In this document: piece by piece, positions 19,626 to 27,226 of the stretch
How positions within the stretch are numbered: the first letter of the stretch is position 1
Layout of the letters: each line of letters starts with the position of its first letter
Origin: Prodigiosinella aquatilis
GTDB lineage: Bacteria > Pseudomonadota > Gammaproteobacteria > Enterobacterales > Enterobacteriaceae
NCBI GenBank assembly: GCA_030388725.1
Contig: CP128857.1
Location: 2,108,001-2,172,000 of the forward strand
Length of the DNA: 64,000 nucleotides
Direction: 5' to 3'
Made by a program: the position numbers and the translations under genes
The notes under the pieces: model-generated
Told to the model about the DNA's origin: nothing
Seen by the model: the letters and a program-made list of their open reading frames with translations, nothing else
Databases searched by the model: none

Positions 19626-19883
19626 GAATGGGTACTCAACAGAAGGATGTACAGTATAACATGATACCGGTTGCAGTATCTGAATAGCGTCTATTAAAAC
19701 GAAATGCACTTTCAATACGGGTGATATTTAATAGCGCGGCGTGAATGTATGGTGCTTTTATCTGGCCTGAAATAAATGCTCAATATTTACAGGCCATCGA
19801 CAATATTATTAGAATCCATTCTCTGAATGGACGGACGATTATCATGATAAATCGGCGAGTCCGTCGTTGTGCTACCAGCCACA

Positions 19884-20288
19884 TTATGGCTGATTATAAG
19901 TATACTCAATGCCACCGATGGTGGATTTAAAACCATATCTTGGGAACATGGGGTTGGTCGTTTTGGCCAGGTAGGCATCGGCCAGTGCTTCGGCAGCTTG
20001 CTTGTAGAATGCCGTCTGATTCTTGTTATACCAGCGATCATCATGCGGATTAGGGCTGAATTTATATGACTGGTCACGGGTGCCCGACATAATGCGGATA
20101 CCACGAGGACCCGCACCAGAACCGCCGTACTTCTGTTCGACATAGCTAAAGTTTGTGCCACTGCCCTTGTAATTGGTGAGTGTACCGCTGATATTAGCGG
20201 CTAACGCACTAGCGGAGGTGACAAGTAACACGAGTAATGCTGAAGCGGTAGCGACACCGCAAGACCGCGGAGTGATTTTTCTCTGCAT
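19884..20288 (-). CDS. Secreted 134-aa protein of unknown function
   Basis: A signal peptide spans about residues 1-31 (hydrophobic SALLVLLVTSASALA, cut before ANISG). The mature part of about 103 residues has a glycine/tyrosine-rich first half (GSGTNFSYVEQKYGG) and a helical ALADAYLAKTTNPMFPRYGF segment, and no cysteines. An AGGA ribosome site lies nine bases before the ATG. Not recognised; periplasmic or secreted by inference. Confidence 0.65.
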   Translation of the reverse strand: MQRKITPRSCGVATASALLVLLVTSASALAANISGTLTNYKGSGTNFSYVEQKYGGSGAGPRGIRIMSGTRDQSYKFSPNPHDDRWYNKNQTAFYKQAAEALADAYLAKTTNPMFPRYGFKSTIGGIEYTYNQP

Positions 20289-20823
20289 TATATTCGTTCC
20301 TGTATCGTGAATATTACATTAAGTGAGACACCCGATATTTTTTAAATTGCAAATATGTCAGTGCCATTATTTATCTAAATCACTTGCCTGGGTAAGCGTA
20401 TATATAGCTAGCATTTTAACTGTAGATAACAATATTGAATGGGTCAAAATTACTGTTTGTTCGTGAAGCGGTGTAAAACGATAGAATATAAACATGATAT
20501 AAAACGGATAGATACAAACTAAATAATTAATCTTATTATAATGATGTAATGCATGTTCTCTATCTTTTTAATTTATAACGCTACATTAAGTAAAAAAGAA
20601 TGCCCTGAAAATAGAATCTGGCTAATTATTTATTGGCTATGCTATTTTTGTACACCCAATATACCCAATACTGACCGAGGGGGACAACGTCCGCTTTGCC
20701 AACCAGTATGACACTTCACTGCTATTCACTTTTTTATCGGGAAACTGGGCGCGTTCGCCGCTGACGTGATTATAATCATGGTAACCCAAGCGACTATCAC
20801 TCTGTTTTTGCGGGGCAACGGCA
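20289..20823. other. AT-rich spacer at the right end of the island
   Basis: 535 bp without a supportable gene, very AT-rich to about 20650 and then of backbone composition before pphA. It should contain the outer boundary of the island that begins beside sdsR. I searched for a second copy of the sdsR 3' end and found none. Confidence 0.45.
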
Positions 20824-21477
20824 ATGGATATCTATCAACGAATTGATGGTTCAGCGTGGTCGCACATCTATGTTGTAGGTGATTTGCATGGTTGCTACCA
20901 GTTGCTGCTGAGCAAACTTGATGACGTTGGCTTCGACACCGGACAGGACTTGCTGATTTCGGTTGGTGACCTGATAGACCGCGGCCCTCAGAGTGTGGAA
21001 TGCCTTGAACTGATTAATCAGAAATGGTTCAGGGCTGTGCGAGGCAATCATGAGCAAATGGCGATCGACAGTCTGCACGACGACGGAAACGTCACCAACT
21101 GGGTGTATAACGGGGGTGGCTGGTATTTCCGTCTCGAGCATAATCAGGCGCTATTGGTCAACGCGTTGCTGGTGAACGCGGCTAAATTACCCTATGTCAT
21201 TGAGGTTAATGCGGGTGGAAGCGTGACGGTGATCGCTCACGCCGATTATCCGTCGGACGTCTATGCGTTTGAACAATCTATCGATCTGAAGCAGGTTCTC
21301 TGGAACAGGAAGCGTATCAGTAACGCGATGAACAAGATTGGCGGTCCGATAACCGGGGCTGATTTATTCATTTTCGGACATACGCCGACCAATAAACCTG
21401 AAACCTTCTGGAATCAGTATTACATCGACACCGGGGCATTTTTTTCCAAAAAATTAACTCTGATTCAGCTTCAATGA
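20824..21477 (+). CDS. pphA: Serine/threonine protein phosphatase PphA
   Basis: 217-residue metallophosphoesterase of the lambda phosphatase/PPP type. Metal and phosphate motifs are in order: GDLHGCYQ, GDLIDRGPQS, RGNHEQMAID, then HADYP and GHTP near the C-terminus. E. coli PphA has 218 residues and signals protein misfolding through Cpx. In E. coli pphA lies between yebW and sdsR; here an island separates it from sdsR, and about 33 kb separates it from yebW. Confidence 0.94.
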   Translation: MDIYQRIDGSAWSHIYVVGDLHGCYQLLLSKLDDVGFDTGQDLLISVGDLIDRGPQSVECLELINQKWFRAVRGNHEQMAIDSLHDDGNVTNWVYNGGGWYFRLEHNQALLVNALLVNAAKLPYVIEVNAGGSVTVIAHADYPSDVYAFEQSIDLKQVLWNRKRISNAMNKIGGPITGADLFIFGHTPTNKPETFWNQYYIDTGAFFSKKLTLIQLQ

Positions 21478-21518
21478 AGCCAGCAGTAAACTTTTTTGTG
21501 AGAATGACACCGTTTTGT

Positions 21519-23288
21519 TCAGACCTTCCTGCTTCTATTCCGTTTAACCTGATACATAGCGGCATCCGCCTGACGAATAAATTCACTCACATCTAATTTG
21601 ACATCTTTGCTCAACAGGGTATTTCCCATACTGGCTGACAAATATAGGGTTTCCCCTTTGATCAGTATGGGTTTTTCAATATAGAACTTTAGTTTCCTGC
21701 TAATGGCATTCACCTCTTTAATCAGATTCTTTTTCTCATGGACGATCATTACAAATTCGTCACCGGATAATCGACCAATCAGATCATCGGAGCGAGTGTG
21801 TTTGCGTAGAATACGGGCAAAAGCCTTGATAACCCGATCACCAAAATCATGATCGTAGTGGTCATTATAATATTTGAGGTTATCAATATCGAAAAACAGC
21901 AGAGCCAAACCTCTGTGGCGTTGTTTCCCGGCGAGATGGGTCAGATAGGCGATTATCGCTCGTCGATTGGGTAGCCCGGTCAGATGGTCGTGATTGGCTT
22001 CAAACTCAAGCTGATCGCGCAGTGATGTCAGCTTAGTAATATCCGTGGAAAGCACGTAGGTACCATCTTCCGGCGATTTGGCCGGGACCATTTCAGTATG
22101 GAGCGTGATTTTATTTTTCGGAGGAGTATCAATGGAGTGGTCAAAAAATATCGGTTTGTGTTGCTGACGTGACTCTTCCAGTTTCCTGATAAAGAGATTT
22201 ACGATATCCGGATGTATAATACCGCGGATATCCAGATGATAAAAACTATTGTCACTGTATCCCAATAGTGAACGCAGATGGCGGTTAGCAAAGGTAAAGG
22301 TATTGTCTGGGCTAATGCAGGAGATCATCGCCGGAATATGGTCGGTAATATCCTGAATAAAGTTGTGACTGCGTTGCAGTTCTTGGGTGCGTTGTTCAAC
22401 GTGTTGTTCCAGGTCATGACTTAAGGTGATGAGTGCGGACTCAGCGTCTTTCTGCTCGCTGATATCACTGATCGCCAGCAGTAGTCCATATTGGCTACCA
22501 TCCGGGTTGTACAACATGGAAATTGATACCATTGCCCATAACAGAGAGCCATCAGCGGTGATATACCGTTTCTGGATCACCCCATGATGCTCATCATCCC
22601 GCAGTATTTGGTCATACAACGCATTTGATATCGATAAATCATCCTGGAAAGTAATATCTTTCATCGCTGTGTTTAATAACTGCTTTTCGCTATAACCCAG
22701 CATGGTGCATATGGCCGGATTGACTTTTAAAGGCCGCTTGTCCAGTGACATCAGCACCAGTCCGATGGCGGATCGTGAGAAAATCTGCGTGTTGATATAG
22801 TTGGTTTTGCGCAGCATATCATGTGTGATTGCTGACTCGGCTTCTATCTCCATTTTCTGCAGGCAGGTTTGTATCATATATGCCAGGGCACCTAACTGCT
22901 CAAGTTGTGTAGTGGTAAATGCTCTCGGTTTATTGTGATACAAACAGAGTGTGCCTAACGAGATACCGTGAACAGAGCACAATGGATAGCAGGCATGAAA
23001 CTGGATGTGTTTTTCATCGGTCACTGTCGGATCGTTGTAAAAATGCGCGTCTTCATGTGAATCGTTGGCAATCAGCGGTGCCTCCGACCTGGGCGGATTC
23101 TGGCGCGGTAAAAACCACTGCCGTTTGGTATCCAGCAACGAAATTACTATATTACTGACCTGAAAAAAGGACTGGGCAATGCGCGTGATGCGCTCCATTT
23201 CTTCGACCGATTGCGCGTCGAGAATATTCATCATTCGCAGAAGCGTGATCCGATGTTCCTCAGTACTGTCAGGTCCAAGAGGCGTCAT
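21519..23288 (-). CDS. Diguanylate cyclase, GAF-PAS-PAS-GGDEF
   Basis: 589-residue soluble c-di-GMP synthase. Domains in order: GAF (about 15-155, with DTKRQWFLPRQ), PAS (about 165-290), a helical linker, a second PAS (about 310-420), then GGDEF (about 430-589) with HDHLTGLPNRRAI and RLSGDEFVMIVH. The active-site loop is SGDEF rather than GGDEF, a substitution seen in active cyclases. No RxxD inhibitory site or EAL domain is evident and there are no membrane helices. It converges with pphA. Confidence 0.92.
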   Translation of the reverse strand: MTPLGPDSTEEHRITLLRMMNILDAQSVEEMERITRIAQSFFQVSNIVISLLDTKRQWFLPRQNPPRSEAPLIANDSHEDAHFYNDPTVTDEKHIQFHACYPLCSVHGISLGTLCLYHNKPRAFTTTQLEQLGALAYMIQTCLQKMEIEAESAITHDMLRKTNYINTQIFSRSAIGLVLMSLDKRPLKVNPAICTMLGYSEKQLLNTAMKDITFQDDLSISNALYDQILRDDEHHGVIQKRYITADGSLLWAMVSISMLYNPDGSQYGLLLAISDISEQKDAESALITLSHDLEQHVEQRTQELQRSHNFIQDITDHIPAMISCISPDNTFTFANRHLRSLLGYSDNSFYHLDIRGIIHPDIVNLFIRKLEESRQQHKPIFFDHSIDTPPKNKITLHTEMVPAKSPEDGTYVLSTDITKLTSLRDQLEFEANHDHLTGLPNRRAIIAYLTHLAGKQRHRGLALLFFDIDNLKYYNDHYDHDFGDRVIKAFARILRKHTRSDDLIGRLSGDEFVMIVHEKKNLIKEVNAISRKLKFYIEKPILIKGETLYLSASMGNTLLSKDVKLDVSEFIRQADAAMYQVKRNRSRKV

Positions 23289-23490
23289 GTTTATGCCTTA
23301 TATATTGAGTTGTTGTGGATTGTTAATTCTCCTTCCTGTGGAGTTGAAAAGCATGGGATAGCCGGCCATGCGATAGTGATGACATAATTATAACTACTAT
23401 ATCTTTAGATGCAGGAAAGCGGTGGCCGGGCGGATTGCCAGGAATTTACGCTGCTAAATGGCGGTAGTGACAGCTTGCCGGGGATCGTAG

Positions 23491-23521
23491 AAAAACCGGG
23501 TACCCGCCGCACCCGGTTTTT
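23491..23521 (-). terminator. Terminator after the guanine deaminase gene
   Basis: Perfect 11-bp inverted repeat, AAAAACCGGGT-n9-ACCCGGTTTTT, directly downstream of the minus-strand gene ending at 23526. The A/T runs give it a T-tract in both directions. Confidence 0.85.
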
Positions 23522-23525
23522 CGCA

Positions 23526-24884
23526 CTATAAGCGCGAGTAAACGCGAGTGCCGTTGACATAGGTCGCCAGAATGTTGCGATCATCACCTTGCATCATCAA
23601 GGCAAATAGCTTTTCATCCAGCGAGTGGGCCTGACTCTGCCGCAACTGTTGTAACGGTGTGGCGGCCCAGTCCAATACCACAAAATCCGCTTCTTTACCG
23701 GGCAGGAAATTCCCTATTTTATCATCCAGTGATAATGCCGTGGCGCCACCCAATGTCGCCTGATATAACCCTTCGCGCGCGGACAGTTTTTCGCCTTGCA
23801 ACTGCTGCACTTTGTAGCCTTCATTCAGTGTCTGCAACAGTGAAAAACTGGTTCCTGCGCCGACATCGGTTCCCATACCGACGCGGATACCGGCGTTTTT
23901 CAGCGGACGCAGCCGGAACAGACCACTGCCCAGAAACAGATTTGAGGTTGGGCAAAATGCTACGGCAGAGTGACTGGCAGATAGCGTATGGATTTCATCG
24001 CTATCCAGATGAACGGCATGTGCAAATACGGAATGAGACCCGGTCAGACCATAGTGTGCATAGACATCCAGATAATTTTTTCTTTCCGGAAACAGCGATT
24101 CTACCCAGGCAATTTCATTTTTGTTTTCGCTAAGATGCGTTTGCAAATAGACATCCGGGAATTCTTTAAGCAGCTGACCCGCCAGCGCCAACTGCTCCGG
24201 CGTTGATGTGGGCGCGAAGCGTGGGGTCACCGCATACAGCAGCCGCCCATGGTGATGCCATTTTTTGATCAGCGCCTTACTGTCCTCATAGCTTTGCTGT
24301 GCCGTATCGCGCAAATAATCGGGCGCGTTGCGGTCCATCATCACTTTACCTGTAATCAGCCGCATATTTTTTTGGGCCGCCGCGTTGAACAGGGCATCAA
24401 CCGATTGTGGATATACCGTGGCGAACACCATCGCGGTGGTGGTGCCGTTACGCAGGAGCTCCTGAATAAAAAAATCAGCACGCTGCCGGGCATAGTCTGC
24501 GTTAGCAAACTTGCGTTCGGTAGGGAAAGTATAGGTATTGAGCCACGCCAGCAATTGTTCACCATAAGACGCAATCATTTCTGTTTGTGGAAAATGGATA
24601 TGCGTATCAATGAATCCGGGCAAGAGTAGTTTGCCGCGATAATCGGTGATGGGAAGTCTCTTCAGGCGAGCCGTCGGTACGCTGGTGTAATCAATGGCTT
24701 CAACGACTTTACCGTCGCGGATAACCAGTAAACCATCTTCAAGGAAATGAGTCGCCTGTGCATCGTGCTGCGGGTCGGCGACAAAATATAACACGCTGGC
24801 ACGGTATGCCTGGGTGTCGGCCTCAGCAGTCATGCATATCCCCATAAATAGAATTACAAGTGTGTAACGAAGAAATTTGTCCAT
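23526..24884 (-). CDS. guaD: Guanine deaminase with a signal peptide
   Basis: 452-residue zinc amidohydrolase expected to turn guanine into xanthine. Ligand motifs are DTHIHFPQT, QTHLSENKNEI, FAHAVHL and GTDVGAGTSFSLL, with the PTERKFA segment typical of GuaD. Unlike E. coli GuaD, it begins with a hydrophobic leader (MDKFLRYTLVILFMGICMTA, AEA before DTQ) that looks like a Sec signal, implying export to the periplasm. The ATG at 24884 has AGGA nine bases upstream. Close amidohydrolases with other substrates cannot be excluded. Confidence 0.85.
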   Translation of the reverse strand: MDKFLRYTLVILFMGICMTAEADTQAYRASVLYFVADPQHDAQATHFLEDGLLVIRDGKVVEAIDYTSVPTARLKRLPITDYRGKLLLPGFIDTHIHFPQTEMIASYGEQLLAWLNTYTFPTERKFANADYARQRADFFIQELLRNGTTTAMVFATVYPQSVDALFNAAAQKNMRLITGKVMMDRNAPDYLRDTAQQSYEDSKALIKKWHHHGRLLYAVTPRFAPTSTPEQLALAGQLLKEFPDVYLQTHLSENKNEIAWVESLFPERKNYLDVYAHYGLTGSHSVFAHAVHLDSDEIHTLSASHSAVAFCPTSNLFLGSGLFRLRPLKNAGIRVGMGTDVGAGTSFSLLQTLNEGYKVQQLQGEKLSAREGLYQATLGGATALSLDDKIGNFLPGKEADFVVLDWAATPLQQLRQSQAHSLDEKLFALMMQGDDRNILATYVNGTRVYSRL

Positions 24885-25154
24885 AAAAATCAATCCTGAC
24901 ATCAGAGTTTATGAAATGGAAATAAAGTCTGATTTTTGATAGTGCAGGCGGGAAGTAACACCATCGTCATGAAGGTTCATCTGCTTACCGCGCTCAACGG
25001 TTTATCCGAACGTGTTGACACGGCAAGTGACTGAAAATCAGTAAAAGCAAATCGATATTAAAAGCACAGGTGATTGAGCGTCAATAATAAATTTTTCTAA
25101 TGTAACTGGTGGTATCACGAGGGGCAGGCAATGATTACGCTCGCGTTGATATGA
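24885..25154. other. Spacer at the left border of the tail cluster
   Basis: 270 bp between guaD and the ogr terminator with no supportable gene. It contains the guaD promoter and the left end of the phage-derived cluster. No attachment site is recognisable and no integrase is nearby. Confidence 0.4.
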
Positions 25155-25180
25155 TCAAAAAACCCCACCGGGCGGTGGGG
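25155..25180 (-). terminator. Terminator after ogr
   Basis: GC-rich hairpin CCCCACCG-gg-CGGTGGGG. Read on the minus strand it is followed by TTTTTT, so it is a strong intrinsic terminator closing the ogr transcript and the whole tail cluster on the left. Confidence 0.85.
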
Positions 25181-25215
25181 AAGACGGACAGAGAAGGAGA
25201 GGAGACTAAAGAAAC

Positions 25216-25431
25216 TCAGACACTGAGAGTATTGGATTTATCGCTGCGCTGTTCTTCAACGGGTTCGGTTTTTCCCGGAACCATAATGGAACGCGTAACC
25301 GCTTCCATTGTCACGAATGTATGGCCGCAATTCACATTAGTACACTGGTGATAACGTTCTTTCGTATTTTCTGAAAGATAGCGACTGGAGCGGGCATGGG
25401 CGGCGTGGCGGCACAATGGACAATGCATCAT
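25216..25431 (-). CDS. ogr: Ogr/Delta late-gene activator
   Basis: 71-residue zinc finger activator of P2-type late promoters. The four cysteines (MHCPLCRHAA and QCTNVNCGHTF) form the Zn site, followed by the conserved FVTMEAVTRSI. It binds TGT-n12-ACA elements near -55 and contacts the RNA polymerase alpha subunit. Candidate target sites are seen at 48321-48342 and 43237-43254. It is the last gene of the cluster, as in P2. Confidence 0.93.
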   Translation of the reverse strand: MMHCPLCRHAAHARSSRYLSENTKERYHQCTNVNCGHTFVTMEAVTRSIMVPGKTEPVEEQRSDKSNTLSV

Positions 25432-25495
25432 TTTGAAATCACCTTATATGTTCGGGTTAATCAAGTACGTTACAGGTTCATTGTAGCACTAAATT

Positions 25496-25526
25496 CGAAT
25501 TTGCAAACTTAAAGTTTGCAAATTCG
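25496..25526. repeat. Perfect 14-bp inverted repeat between gpD and ogr
   Basis: Arms of 14 bp (CGAATTTGCAAACT and its complement) around TAA, two bases past the gpD stop and about 80 bases before the ogr start. There is no T-tract, so it is either an operator for ogr or an RNA processing/stop structure for the D transcript. Confidence 0.7.
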
Positions 25527-25528
25527 CC

Positions 25529-26722
25529 CTACAATTTTTTTTCATTCTCAATGCCGTATTCAGTATCGTATTCCAGATCGAGCATCATCACATCCAGTTC
25601 CATTTCGGTGACAAAACCCGTGCTGGAAATGGTGTGCGTCAACTTTTTGATATTCCAGAGCCTATCATCAATAATCTGCTTGAAACCCTTGATATTCACT
25701 AACATGCCTGGGATCAGTTTTTCCATCCCTTTGGCAAGCTTCAGCGTGAATTGAACGCCTTCTCGCTGAAGCTGTGCCCACTTGCTAACAGCTGACTGCG
25801 TGGCGTCGTCTTTATTTGCATAACTTTTTGACAGTGTGGTGGTGTTTTGTTGATCGCCGGATAGCGAGTTCCCCGACGTTTGTTGCGCGGTGGTCGTTGA
25901 TTGTGCCTTGGGATGTGTAATGGTGGGGTCAGTCGTTTGAACTTCCCTGGTTGAAATCTTCACAAAATGTGTTTTTGCGTCTCTATAATCGTGCCATTTT
26001 GCTATCACCACCGGTTTCGATTTCCGGTCCACAATAGAGAGTTTATGCGAATCGCCATCACGGCGTTCAATCAATCCGGTGGCCAGTGACTTACCGCTAA
26101 TCGATTTCCCGTAACCAGCGATGAACAGAATCAGCACATCGTTTTTAAGGGTCACCGTGGCGCCATATTGACGGGCTATCCGGCTGATGAATTTCACATC
26201 CGATTCGTTTGATTGGTCAACATGTTCGATGGCTTTCAGGGACAATGACGTGTCGATCGCAACACTGAGTTCATTGCGTTCAGCAATAGTTTTGGCAATA
26301 TCGCCAAGTGTCGTCGCGTGATAGGAATCACTACGCGGGCTATTAAACGTGCCACGAAAATCCACGCTGCGGGCCATCACCGTGATCTTATCTGTGGCAC
26401 CGGTATAAGTGATTTGATCGACGATATAACTCCCTTTCCGCGTTAGCCATTGACCTTTCCAGCCAATACTGACGGCTATCTTTTCTCCACGCTGCGGCAT
26501 CTGTAACTGCCCGTCGCTATCATCCAGGGTTATTGTCAGGCTATCTGATGTAAAACCAATATTATCTTCAAGACTCATTGAGATTAGACGCTGGCTGATG
26601 TTGACACTGTTCTGTTGCAACTTGGTTGTACTCGATGAAGCGGTAGTCTCATTTTTTATTAACGTGATCAGAAAATCTGGCGCCATTTGGGCGCCAATAT
26701 CAATGCGATTATTGGTAATCAC
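25529..26722 (-). CDS. D: P2 gpD-like tail protein (late control D)
   Basis: 397-residue baseplate hub protein, the P2 relative of T4 gp27, which joins the tail tube to the gpV spike. It has the family features: APDFLITLI near the start, QMPQRGEKIAVSIGWKGQWL, VMARSVDFRGTFNSPRS and SESDVKFISRIARQYGATVT. It overlaps gpU by four bases, as in P2. Confidence 0.94.
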   Translation of the reverse strand: MITNNRIDIGAQMAPDFLITLIKNETTASSSTTKLQQNSVNISQRLISMSLEDNIGFTSDSLTITLDDSDGQLQMPQRGEKIAVSIGWKGQWLTRKGSYIVDQITYTGATDKITVMARSVDFRGTFNSPRSDSYHATTLGDIAKTIAERNELSVAIDTSLSLKAIEHVDQSNESDVKFISRIARQYGATVTLKNDVLILFIAGYGKSISGKSLATGLIERRDGDSHKLSIVDRKSKPVVIAKWHDYRDAKTHFVKISTREVQTTDPTITHPKAQSTTTAQQTSGNSLSGDQQNTTTLSKSYANKDDATQSAVSKWAQLQREGVQFTLKLAKGMEKLIPGMLVNIKGFKQIIDDRLWNIKKLTHTISSTGFVTEMELDVMMLDLEYDTEYGIENEKKL

Positions 26723-27213
26723 GACAGTAATCCTCCAATAGCACTTGTCGCCTCAGACAATGCGGGGGCGACCTTGTCGTTGTATAACTGCGTTGCCTGG
26801 TCGTAAAGATCGCCAAATGTTGAAATGAGTGATTCATCAATACGCTTGAGCGTCAGGGTGAATGCGATGCTGCGGGCACTGCCGTCTGAAAATAGTTGAG
26901 AGCCGGTATAATTAAAGCTTTCGACGACAAACATGCCGTAAATGGTGCCGCTACCTTCAATCAGCGGCCAGGACCGACCTGACGCCGCCATATATTCCAA
27001 GGCTGCCATCGATAATCTGCTGGTAATGCCAGAAACCTCTGGCATTAACGTGCCGGCAAGGGTTATCGATTCATCCCCTTTTCCAAGATACTGATAAGCA
27101 TTACGCAATCCAATTCGTTCGTTTCCTTTCCAGCGATAACTCACATCTCGCTTCAAGGTCGAATAGGGCAGGGTCCGGAGGTGAAAAACAAATAGTCCTA
27201 GGGTTAACATCAT
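26719..27213 (-). CDS. U: P2 gpU-like tail terminator
   Basis: 164-residue tail protein that caps the head-proximal end of the tube in P2. FVFHLRTLPYSTLKRDVSYR, GKGDESITLAGTLMPEVSG and WPLIEGSGTIYGMFVVES match the family. ATG at 27213 (two adjacent ATGs) is used rather than a TTG two codons upstream; AAGGAA precedes it. Confidence 0.93.
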   Translation of the reverse strand: MMLTLGLFVFHLRTLPYSTLKRDVSYRWKGNERIGLRNAYQYLGKGDESITLAGTLMPEVSGITSRLSMAALEYMAASGRSWPLIEGSGTIYGMFVVESFNYTGSQLFSDGSARSIAFTLTLKRIDESLISTFGDLYDQATQLYNDKVAPALSEATSAIGGLLS

Positions 27214-27226
27214 GAGCAATAATTCC

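Noticed and set aside
20600..20823. Second copy of the sdsR 3' end as the other att site of the island
   Set aside because: Reading for the ACCGGATAT...GTATCCGGT hairpin or its parts found nothing convincing; the right boundary stays undefined.
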